From G11 sp947167445 (GTDB taxonomy: Bacteria; Bacillota; Clostridia; Lachnospirales; Lachnospiraceae): DNA of 64,000 bases. Below, piece after piece: positions 44,321 to 51,021 of this stretch (the first letter of the stretch is position 1; the number at the start of each line of letters is the position of its first letter). Below the pieces are notes generated by a model, which did not search any database, was not told the DNA's origin, and worked only from the letters and a program-made list of their open reading frames with translations. The stretch is from positions 7,772 to 71,771 of the forward strand of contig CAMVID010000017.1 in the NCBI GenBank assembly GCA_947167445.1, given 5' to 3'. The translations under genes and the position numbers were made by a program.

Positions 44321-44334
44321 GGAGGCGGAAGAAA

Positions 44335-44877
44335 ATGAAAGAAATGAAAAACATTAAAAAGACCGCCCTTATAGTTGCAGCATTTATAGCGGTTCTTGGC
44401 ATATCGGTTGGTGGTACATACGCATGGTTAAATTCCAGAACCACAGCACTTGAAAATGAGTTTACAGTCGGAAGTGTTGAGACTATCGTAGAAGAACCTG
44501 ACATGGAATTAAGAGGTTCTGTGGTTTATAAGAAACCCAGCATAAAGAACGTGGGAAAGAACGATTGCTACATCAGAGCAAGAGTTGAGATTTCACCTGC
44601 CGATGCGGGAATTTCACTTGGAAGTATCGGAAACGGATGGAAGCTGGACGGAGGTTACTACTACTATGAAACACCTGTTGCTCCGAACGCTTCAACCACA
44701 AATCTTTTTGAACAGGTTGTTTTGCCTGATGGCTGGATAGTAAATGGAGTAGCAACAGAAGATTTTAAAGACTTTGATGTAATAGTGTATCAGGAAGCTG
44801 TACAGGCTTCGCTCTCTCTTGAGACAGGGGTTGAAACAAATTATAATAATATTTGGACCGCTTACGGCCTCAAATAA
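44335..44877 (+). CDS. SipW-type secreted protein
   Basis: A 180-residue protein. The N-terminus KKTALIVAAFIAVLGISVGG followed by TYAWLNSRTTALENEFTVGS is a clear SipW-type signal peptide. Here W replaces the usual Y or F after the cleavage site. The mature part is a TasA/camelysin-like beta domain of about 145 residues with no C-terminal anchor. Its gene lies between the giant von Willebrand A protein (14 bp) and the SipW peptidase (29 bp), so all three share SARP-type promoter 2. It may be the subunit that carries the large protein on a fibre (inference). Confidence 0.82.
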   Translation: MKEMKNIKKTALIVAAFIAVLGISVGGTYAWLNSRTTALENEFTVGSVETIVEEPDMELRGSVVYKKPSIKNVGKNDCYIRARVEISPADAGISLGSIGNGWKLDGGYYYYETPVAPNASTTNLFEQVVLPDGWIVNGVATEDFKDFDVIVYQEAVQASLSLETGVETNYNNIWTAYGLK

Positions 44878-44906
44878 TATAACCCAAAACACGAGAGGAA
44901 AGAGAA

Positions 44907-45419
44907 ATGAAAGTTTTTAAGAAAATCTGTAGCTTTATCAACATCCTGATTATTATTGCACTTGCTGCATTGGCGTTGTATCTGATAGTTCCCAGAGTCC
45001 TTGGGATGAAGACCTTCGCAGTTTTGTCAGGAAGTATGGAGCCAGAGATTCCCGTTGGCTCGATAGTTATCACAGAGGAAGTTGATCCCGCAACTATCAC
45101 ACCGGGACAGATTATCACCTATCAGCTTGAAGGTGACACAATGGTAACCCACAGAGTTGTTAAGAATGACAAGAACAACAAACAGCTCACAACAAAGGGT
45201 GATGCCAACAATGTTGAGGACGGAAGTCCCGTTCCTTACGAAAAAGTTGTAGGACATGCAAAAAGCAAGCTTCCCTATGCGGGATATGTAGTTATGTACA
45301 TTAAAACGCCCCTTGGAATTGCTTGTATATGTGGACTCTTATTTATCCTGATTCTTCTTACATTCTTACCGAATGTATTGTCAAAAGATGGGGATAAGAA
45401 GGGGACAAAAGAAGAGTAA
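44907..45419 (+). CDS. sipW: SipW-type signal peptidase I
   Basis: A 170-residue membrane protease of the ER-type signal peptidase branch, with a Ser/His dyad rather than Ser/Lys. Ser43 lies in VLSGSMEPEIPVGS, His82 in MVTHRVV, and acidic Asp99 and Asp105 in KGDANNVEDGSPV. One membrane helix precedes the catalytic domain (about 12-30) and one follows it (about 135-155). In Bacillus, SipW processes TasA and TapA. Here SipW-type substrates are encoded on both sides. GAGAGGAAAGAG precedes the ATG. Confidence 0.93.
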   Translation: MKVFKKICSFINILIIIALAALALYLIVPRVLGMKTFAVLSGSMEPEIPVGSIVITEEVDPATITPGQIITYQLEGDTMVTHRVVKNDKNNKQLTTKGDANNVEDGSPVPYEKVVGHAKSKLPYAGYVVMYIKTPLGIACICGLLFILILLTFLPNVLSKDGDKKGTKEE

Positions 45420-45432
45420 CTAATTAAATGCA

Positions 45433-45465
45433 TATGACCACCATGTGACCGTGGGGTTTTATGAT
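45433..45465 (+). promoter_or_regulatory. SARP-type promoter 3 (fibre subunit operon)
   Basis: TATGAC (45433-45438) and TGTGAC (45444-45449) are 11 bp apart. TATGAT (45460-45465) is 16 bp after the start of the second repeat. This is the same geometry as promoters 1 and 2, with one base change in the first repeat. Confidence 0.72.
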
Positions 45466-45513
45466 AAAAAAGTACCAAAACACATAGGAAAACAAAAAGG
45501 AGAAATGCTTAAA

Positions 45514-46062
45514 ATGAAAAAAAGTTTAATCACAATGTTAGTAGCACTTGTATTGGTTGCTGCTGTAGGTGTTGGAGCAACACTTGCTTACTTAACAGAT
45601 TCAACAGATGCTAAGATTAACACATTTAAGGTTGGTGATGTTGACATTGATTTAACAGAGACAGCTGATGCTAACGGTACAGCTGCAACTGTTACAGCAA
45701 CAAACGATGGTTTTAAGTTCGAAAACCTTCAGCCCGGCGATGTTGTAAACAAGAAGCCCGTTGTGACTGTAGCTGCAGATTCCAACGATTGTTATGTATT
45801 TGTAAAAATATCTAACGCTACAAACCTTACAACTGATATGATTGCAAATGACTGGGTATCTGTAGGTGACGGCATATACAGATATAAAGAGGTTTGTGAG
45901 GCTGGTGATGTACTTACAGTATTCACAAAGGTTACTGTTGATACAGGAATTGAAGAGGGCGGTGAACTCGGTTCTATTACTGTTAAAGCAGCAGCTATCC
46001 AGTCTGCAAACGTTGATGTTGCTACTGCTAACACAGAGGCAGCTGGCCTTTTAGCTAACTAA
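45514..46062 (+). CDS. TasA-like fibre subunit 1 (SipW-type)
   Basis: A 182-residue protein. The signal peptide MKKSLITMLVALVLVAAVG, then VGATLAYLTDSTDAKINTF, fits SipW processing at TLA/YLTD. The mature protein is a small Thr/Val/Ala-rich beta domain (FENLQPGDVVNKKPVV). The frame is open from a GTG inside the promoter, but transcription should start near 45472. AGGAG (45498-45502) is eleven bases from the ATG at 45514 and too close to an ATG at 45505. The next gene encodes a paralogue with a nearly identical signal peptide. A major secreted fibre or matrix protein is the likely role. Confidence 0.82.
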   Translation: MKKSLITMLVALVLVAAVGVGATLAYLTDSTDAKINTFKVGDVDIDLTETADANGTAATVTATNDGFKFENLQPGDVVNKKPVVTVAADSNDCYVFVKISNATNLTTDMIANDWVSVGDGIYRYKEVCEAGDVLTVFTKVTVDTGIEEGGELGSITVKAAAIQSANVDVATANTEAAGLLAN

Positions 46063-46090
46063 TTTGACTTTCCGAAAGGGAGACTAAACG

Positions 46091-46756
46091 ATGAATAAGA
46101 AAAGCTTAATTACAATGCTTGTAGCTCTTTGCCTTGTTGGTGCAGTTGGAGTTGGTGCAACTCTTGCATACTTCACAGATCAGGACAGCAAGAACAATAC
46201 AGTTGTTATGGGCGCTGTTGATATTACCCTCAATGAGTCTACAAACGGAAGAGTTGGAACAGAAGGAACCTGGAAGGAAGATGAAACAGGCCTTGAGTTT
46301 GCAAATGTAGTTCCCGGTGAAGTTGTTTCTAAGTCTGTTAATGTGCAGGTTGATGAGAACAGCCAGGAGTGCTACATAAGAGTTAAAGCTGAGTTCAAGT
46401 GGAACAATGCTGAGACAGCTGATACAACTTTACCCAGAGTTTCTGTAGCTGAAATCAGCGATTATAAGACAACTGATTGGTTCTATAACTCAGATGATCA
46501 GTATTTCTACTACAAGGGTGTTTGTGATGCAAATGAGACATATTATCTCTTTGATAGAATTACAGTTCCCGCAGAGTGGGACAACGATGTAGCAAATCAG
46601 GGATTTGATATTGTATTATCTGCTGAAGCAATCCAGGCTAAGTATCTTGCAGATGGCATGATTGTTAAGGGCGATAACGACATGATAGTTTCATGGAACC
46701 TTGGCAATACTGAGATTAAGGGATATAACACCCCTGCTGTTGAACCCATTGGTTAA
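46091..46756 (+). CDS. TasA-like fibre subunit 2 (SipW-type)
   Basis: A 221-residue paralogue of the preceding protein. The signal peptide KKSLITMLVALCLVGAVG, then VGATLAYFTDQDSKNNTV, is almost the same, with cleavage expected before YFTD. The mature domain is longer by about 40 residues and contains FANVVPGEVVSKSVNVQVDEN, a TasA-type strand. The two subunits lie 28 bp apart behind SARP-type promoter 3 and end at a strong terminator. Paired paralogous subunits recall TasA with TapA. Confidence 0.85.
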   Translation: MNKKSLITMLVALCLVGAVGVGATLAYFTDQDSKNNTVVMGAVDITLNESTNGRVGTEGTWKEDETGLEFANVVPGEVVSKSVNVQVDENSQECYIRVKAEFKWNNAETADTTLPRVSVAEISDYKTTDWFYNSDDQYFYYKGVCDANETYYLFDRITVPAEWDNDVANQGFDIVLSAEAIQAKYLADGMIVKGDNDMIVSWNLGNTEIKGYNTPAVEPIG

Positions 46757-46790
46757 TAACTAATCAAGTTTAAACAAACATACAAAAAAT

Positions 46791-46816
46791 GGCTCGAGGT
46801 AACTCGAGCCGTTTTT
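46791..46816 (+). terminator. Terminator of the fibre subunit operon
   Basis: An 8-bp perfect stem GGCTCGAG/CTCGAGCC with loop GTAA, followed by GTTTTT. Confidence 0.92.
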
Positions 46817-46837
46817 GCATATTATACTACAAATTCA

Positions 46838-46866
46838 TTGACGAACGTTTGTTCCTACAATATAAT
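46838..46866 (+). promoter_or_regulatory. Strong promoter with an embedded LexA-like SOS box
   Basis: TTGACG (46838-46843) and TATAAT (46861-46866) are 17 bp apart. Within the spacer, CGAACGTTTGTTCC (46842-46855) matches 13 of 14 positions of the Gram-positive LexA consensus CGAACRNRYGTTYC. Bound LexA would block the promoter until DNA damage. Confidence 0.7.
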
Positions 46867-46884
46867 AAACGCAGGGTGAGGCCA

Positions 46885-46998
46885 ATGTTGACTATTGCAG
46901 ATTTAATCGCAGTAATATCTCTATGCGTTGCGCTTTATAGTTTGGGTTACTTGCATGGAAAGCATTGTAATTCGAGCCACAAAAATAACCGCCATTAG
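46885..46998 (+). CDS. Small hydrophobic peptide, possible SOS-induced toxin-like membrane peptide
   Basis: A 37-residue peptide: MLTIADLIAVISLCVALYSL, then a short Gly/Tyr/His stretch and a basic, Asn-rich tail. It has one membrane helix. The organisation resembles the short hydrophobic toxins of type I systems and 'putative holin-like toxin' genes of Firmicutes. AGGGTGAGG lies directly before the ATG, and a strong promoter with a LexA-like box is 19 bp upstream. A longer frame begins inside the preceding terminator and lacks a ribosome site. Other small membrane functions remain possible. Confidence 0.6.
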   Translation: MLTIADLIAVISLCVALYSLGYLHGKHCNSSHKNNRH

Positions 46999-47123
46999 AT
47001 CCTGGGAAGATTTGTGAGCGGCTATTCTTAATTATATTCACAAATAATATCGGGCTGACCGTCTATCGGTAGCACCTTTACAAGAGGATAATAACATTAA
47101 AAATGATTAAAGTCAAATGCACT
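46999..47123. other. Structured non-coding region after the small peptide gene
   Basis: No gene is seen. The sequence contains ATTTGTGA/TCACAAAT (47010-47017 with 47038-47045), an AATAACCGC...GCGGCTATT near-palindrome starting in the peptide gene, and a GCTGACCG/CGGTAGC hairpin followed by ACCTTT (about 47054-47083). In related short-toxin loci this zone holds the toxin terminator and an antisense RNA. I could not identify a convincing promoter for such an RNA here. Confidence 0.4.
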
Positions 47124-47178
47124 TTCCCTCATAAAAATGTAGTGAACCTACAAATATTCCCTCATAAAAATGTATAAT
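47124..47178 (+). promoter_or_regulatory. 18-bp direct repeat and -10 box before the peptidase-sortase fusion
   Basis: An 18-bp sequence beginning TTCCCTCATAAAAATGTA occurs at 47124-47141 and 47157-47174, 33 bp apart (three helical turns). The second copy runs into TATAAT (47173-47178), only eight bases before the ATG at 47187. A transcript starting there would have almost no leader. The repeats are probably operator sites. Confidence 0.65.
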
Positions 47179-47186
47179 GGACTTAT

Positions 47187-48491
47187 ATGAAGAAAACAAT
47201 ATCTAAACTAATCAGTACAATAGCAACAATAATAATAGTATTAATCATCGTTACCCTTATTCCGCTGACGGTGCCGAAGGTATTTGGCATCAAGTTATAC
47301 GGAATCATGACGGAAAGTATGGCGCCTCAATATAATGTTGGTGGTGTGGTGTATGTCAAGAGCGTTGAGGCATCAAGTATTAAGATTGATGACGTTATCA
47401 CCTACAGGACCGGTCGTGGTGAAGAGTCTGTGACCCATAGGGTTATCGGTATTGAGGGCGATAAGTTCGTCACAAAGGGTGATGCGAATAATACTGAGGA
47501 CCCCAATCCTGTATTATTTGGACAGCTTGTAGGTAAGGTGGTATTCTATGTGCCTTATCTTGCCAAGGTGTCTGATTATGTGGGAACAACCAGAGGACTG
47601 CTTTCAGCCTTCTGCGTTATTCTTGTGTGCATACTTATGTGGCTTGGAGCCGGAATCCTTGCAAGGGATAAGACTGAGAAGGATTCGAAGGAAGAGGAGG
47701 AGAAGCCTGCACCCAAGAAGAAAGCCAAATCAGGGGACAATCTCCTTATTATCGGCGGAAGCCTTTTAGTGGTAGGTGCTTTGATTTATCTTACTTATGG
47801 ATACCTAAGCTATCACAGGGCCAATGTAATCTATGATGATTTCGAGGAGATGGTAACCCTTGATGAGACCACAAATGAGACTGTGGAGATAGAGGACAGC
47901 AGTGTTGATCCCAAATACAGAGATGAGGTTATTCTTAAAAGAATCAACAAGCTTCATGAGACCTATCCCGATCTTATAGGTTTCATAACGATTCCCGGAA
48001 CCAAGATTAACTATCCCATAATGCAGGGAGAGGATGACGAATTCTACTTAAGCCATGCATATAACGGTGAGGTTAACAGCTCGGGAGCCATTTTCCTTAC
48101 TGCCTACAATAACATTAACTTCAGCGAGATATATCAGATACTCTACGGACATAACATGAGAGTGGGCACAATGTTCGGAGGCTTACATAAATACGAGCAG
48201 GAAGAGGATTACCTTAAGGAGCATCCCAGCGTATATATTTACACCCTTGATAAGGTTATGAAGTATGATATCTTCTCATACTACAACGTGGATGCGGCGG
48301 ATGAGATATACAACATTTTTTACCAGACAATAGAAGAATTTGAGCCGGTATTTGAGAAGATGGTTAAGCGTTCCGTGGTGCAGAGTGAATTGAAGCCCGA
48401 GTACAGCCAGGGAATCCTTACCATGTCCACCTGTAACGGTTCCACCGGAAGAAGATTTGTAGTCCACGCGGCGAGGGACTGGACGTATTAA
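47187..48491 (+). CDS. Fusion of SipW-type signal peptidase and class B sortase
   Basis: One 434-residue frame joins two secretion enzymes. Residues 1-158 are a SipW-type peptidase: helix 8-32, Ser44 in TESMAPQYN, His84 in SVTHRVIG, KGDANNTEDPN with Asp99 and Asp105, and helix 136-158. Residues 160-183 are a Lys/Glu-rich cytoplasmic linker. Helix 186-205 leads to a class B sortase: TIPGTKINYPIMQ, His322 in LYGHNM, Cys416 in MSTCNG and Arg423 in RRFVVHAAR. Both active sites are complete and, with three helices, both lie outside the cell. It could cleave SipW-type precursors and attach sorting-signal proteins (inference). There is no strong ribosome site, so leaderless initiation is possible. 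Confidence 0.88.
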   Translation: MKKTISKLISTIATIIIVLIIVTLIPLTVPKVFGIKLYGIMTESMAPQYNVGGVVYVKSVEASSIKIDDVITYRTGRGEESVTHRVIGIEGDKFVTKGDANNTEDPNPVLFGQLVGKVVFYVPYLAKVSDYVGTTRGLLSAFCVILVCILMWLGAGILARDKTEKDSKEEEEKPAPKKKAKSGDNLLIIGGSLLVVGALIYLTYGYLSYHRANVIYDDFEEMVTLDETTNETVEIEDSSVDPKYRDEVILKRINKLHETYPDLIGFITIPGTKINYPIMQGEDDEFYLSHAYNGEVNSSGAIFLTAYNNINFSEIYQILYGHNMRVGTMFGGLHKYEQEEDYLKEHPSVYIYTLDKVMKYDIFSYYNVDAADEIYNIFYQTIEEFEPVFEKMVKRSVVQSELKPEYSQGILTMSTCNGSTGRRFVVHAARDWTY

Positions 48492-48621
48492 AATGCAAAA
48501 GACGCCAAGATTTTTCAAAAAATGACATAAATAGCAATACGAATTCTCCTTTTGGGCCAATATAATTTTATTTAGAGTAAGGTTTTATAACTTTTATTGT
48601 GCCTAAGAGGAGGAGACAAAT

Positions 48622-51009
48622 ATGCAATACGGACATTTCGATAATGAAATGCGAGAATACGTGATTGACAGAGTTGACCTGCCTACATCCTGGACCAACT
48701 ATCTTGGAGTTGAGGATACATGTGCAGTAGTCAATCATACAGCCGGCGGCTATATGTTCTATAAGAGCCCCGAATTTCACAGAATAACAAGGTTCCGCGG
48801 CAACGCTATCCCCATGGATCGTCCCGGTCACTATGTATACTTAAGAGATAAAGAGGACGGAGATTACTGGACCATTTCCTGGCAGCCTGTTGGCAAGAGC
48901 CTGGATGAGGCCAAGTATACATGCCGTCACGGAATGAGCTATACGGTATACGAGTGCGATTACAAGGGAATCAAGGCCAGCCAGAGACTTACAATTCCTC
49001 TCGGAGAGGCGGTTGAGCTTTGGGATGTTACACTTGAGAACAAGACTGACAAGACAAGAACCTTGGATGTTTTCTCCTATTGTGAGTTTTCATATCACTC
49101 AATTAATATCGATAACCAGAATTTCCAGATGAGTTTATATTGCGCCGGTTCTTCATATGAGAACGGCATTATTGAGCATGATCTTTTCTATGAACCTGAT
49201 GGATATCAGTTCTTTACTGCCAATTTCGATCCCGACGGTTTTGACTGCTTAAGAGATTCATTCATCGGCTTATACCACACCGAGGATAACCCTGTTGCAG
49301 TTATTAACGGAAAGTGTTCGGGTTCCTATGAGAAGGGAAACAACCACTGCGGTACTCTTACCAAAGCATTTACAATCAAGCCCGGTGAGAAGGTAAGATT
49401 TGTATTTATGCTTGGCGAAGGCAACCGCAAAGAGGGTGCCAGAATCAGAGCAAAGTATATGGACCTTAAAGCCGTTGATCAGGCTTATGCAGACCTTAAA
49501 GCATTCTGGGAGAATAAATGTAGTAAGCTCCAGATTAAGACCCCAAATGAGGGCATGAACACCCTTATTAATACATGGACTCTTTACCAGTCCGAAATCA
49601 ATGTCATGTTCTCAAGATTCGCTTCCTTCATTGAGGTTGGCGGAAGAACAGGACTTGGTTACAGAGATACGGCACAGGATGCCATGACAATACCTCATTC
49701 CAACCCTGCAAAGTGTAAACAGCGTCTCATAGAGCTTATGAGAGGCCTTACCACCACGGGATACGGACTGCACCTTTTTGATCCCGCGTGGTTTGAGGAA
49801 GGAAATGACGAGGAAGAGTTCGATTCACCCACAGTTATTCCCACTGCGAAGTCTGACAGAGTACACAGCTTAAAGCATGCCTGTGCAGATGACGCATTAT
49901 GGCTTGTAACAAGTGTTGTTCACTATATTCGTGAGACAGGTGAATATGATTTCATCGACAAAGAGATCAGCTACTGCGACGGCGGAAGAGGAACGGTTTA
50001 CGAGCATCTTACAAAGATTCTTGATTTCTCAACCGAGCAGGTTGGTGCCACAGGTATCTGTAAGGGCTTAAGAGCCGACTGGAACGACTGCCTTAACCTT
50101 GGAGGAGGAGAATCCGCAATGGTTTCATTCCTTCATTACTGGGCTCTTGATAACTTCCTTGATCTTGCAAAGTTCCTTAAGAGAGATGCAGACGTTGAGA
50201 AGTATACAAAGATTGCTGAGAAGGTTAAGAAGGTATGTGACGACGTTCTCTGGGATGGCGACTGGTACATCAGAGGAATCACCAAGAACGGTAAGAAGAT
50301 CGGTACCAAGACCGACAAGGAAGGCAAGATTCATCTTGAATCCAACGCATGGGCAGTGCTTTCAGGCGCATCAGAAGGTGAGAAGGCTGTTAAGGCTCTT
50401 GACAGTGTTCATAAACACCTTGCTACACCCTGGGGAATTATGCTTAATGCTCCCTCATATACAGTTCCCGATTCAGATATCGGATTTATTACAAGAGTTT
50501 ATCCCGGTCTCAAGGAGAACGGTTCCATTTTCTCACATCCCAATCCCTGGGTGTGGGCTGCTGAGTGTAAGATAGGAAGAGGCGACAAGGCCATGGAATA
50601 CTATAATTCCCTTTGCCCCTACTATCAGAATGATAAAATAGAGATAAGACAGGCTGAGCCTTATTCATACTGTCAGTTTATCTCGGGTGTAGACCATTCC
50701 ACATACGGTCGCGCACATCATCCTTTCATGACAGGTTCAGGCGGATGGTCATATTTCTCAGCTACAGAGTGGATGCTTGGTATCAAGCCTCAGCTTGACA
50801 GCCTCTTAATTGACCCTTGTATTCCTGCAGACTGGAAGGAATTCTCCGTTAAGAGAGTGTGGAGAGATGCTGATTTTGACATAGAAGTAGTTAATCCCGA
50901 CGGAGTAATGAAGGGCGTCAAAGAGGTATACTTAAACGGAGAGAAAGTAGATAAGATTTTGCCTCAGGCTAAGAATAGCCGAAACACTGTAAAGGTTGTT
51001 ATGGGCTAG
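48622..51009 (+). CDS. GH94 disaccharide phosphorylase (chitobiose or cellobiose type)
   Basis: A 795-residue GH94 enzyme. It splits a beta-linked disaccharide with phosphate to give a sugar-1-phosphate and a free sugar in the cytoplasm. The general acid is Asp486 in GLRADWNDCLNLGGGE. YGHFDNEMREYVI at the start, RPGHYVYLRD, SFIEVGGRTGLGYRDTAQD and the C-terminal DPCIPADW are family features. From memory, the N-terminal third and the EVGGRTGLGYRD motif are closer to N,N'-diacetylchitobiose phosphorylase than to clostridial cellobiose phosphorylase. The specificity is therefore open. GAGGAGGAG precedes the ATG. The phosphomutase 12 bp downstream would process the phosphorylated product. Confidence 0.88.
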   Translation: MQYGHFDNEMREYVIDRVDLPTSWTNYLGVEDTCAVVNHTAGGYMFYKSPEFHRITRFRGNAIPMDRPGHYVYLRDKEDGDYWTISWQPVGKSLDEAKYTCRHGMSYTVYECDYKGIKASQRLTIPLGEAVELWDVTLENKTDKTRTLDVFSYCEFSYHSINIDNQNFQMSLYCAGSSYENGIIEHDLFYEPDGYQFFTANFDPDGFDCLRDSFIGLYHTEDNPVAVINGKCSGSYEKGNNHCGTLTKAFTIKPGEKVRFVFMLGEGNRKEGARIRAKYMDLKAVDQAYADLKAFWENKCSKLQIKTPNEGMNTLINTWTLYQSEINVMFSRFASFIEVGGRTGLGYRDTAQDAMTIPHSNPAKCKQRLIELMRGLTTTGYGLHLFDPAWFEEGNDEEEFDSPTVIPTAKSDRVHSLKHACADDALWLVTSVVHYIRETGEYDFIDKEISYCDGGRGTVYEHLTKILDFSTEQVGATGICKGLRADWNDCLNLGGGESAMVSFLHYWALDNFLDLAKFLKRDADVEKYTKIAEKVKKVCDDVLWDGDWYIRGITKNGKKIGTKTDKEGKIHLESNAWAVLSGASEGEKAVKALDSVHKHLATPWGIMLNAPSYTVPDSDIGFITRVYPGLKENGSIFSHPNPWVWAAECKIGRGDKAMEYYNSLCPYYQNDKIEIRQAEPYSYCQFISGVDHSTYGRAHHPFMTGSGGWSYFSATEWMLGIKPQLDSLLIDPCIPADWKEFSVKRVWRDADFDIEVVNPDGVMKGVKEVYLNGEKVDKILPQAKNSRNTVKVVMG

Positions 51010-51021
51010 GAAAGGGTAGAA

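Noticed and set aside
45445..45513. Longer N-terminus for fibre subunit 1 from a GTG
   Set aside because: The GTG lies inside the predicted promoter, upstream of the expected transcription start. The signal peptide begins properly at 45514.
46789..46884. 69-residue version of the small membrane peptide
   Set aside because: Its start lies at the preceding terminator, upstream of the promoter; the 37-codon form has the ribosome site.
46999..47123. Antisense RNA of a type I toxin-antitoxin system
   Set aside because: Hairpins resemble such loci, but I found no convincing minus-strand promoter, so only a structured region is reported.
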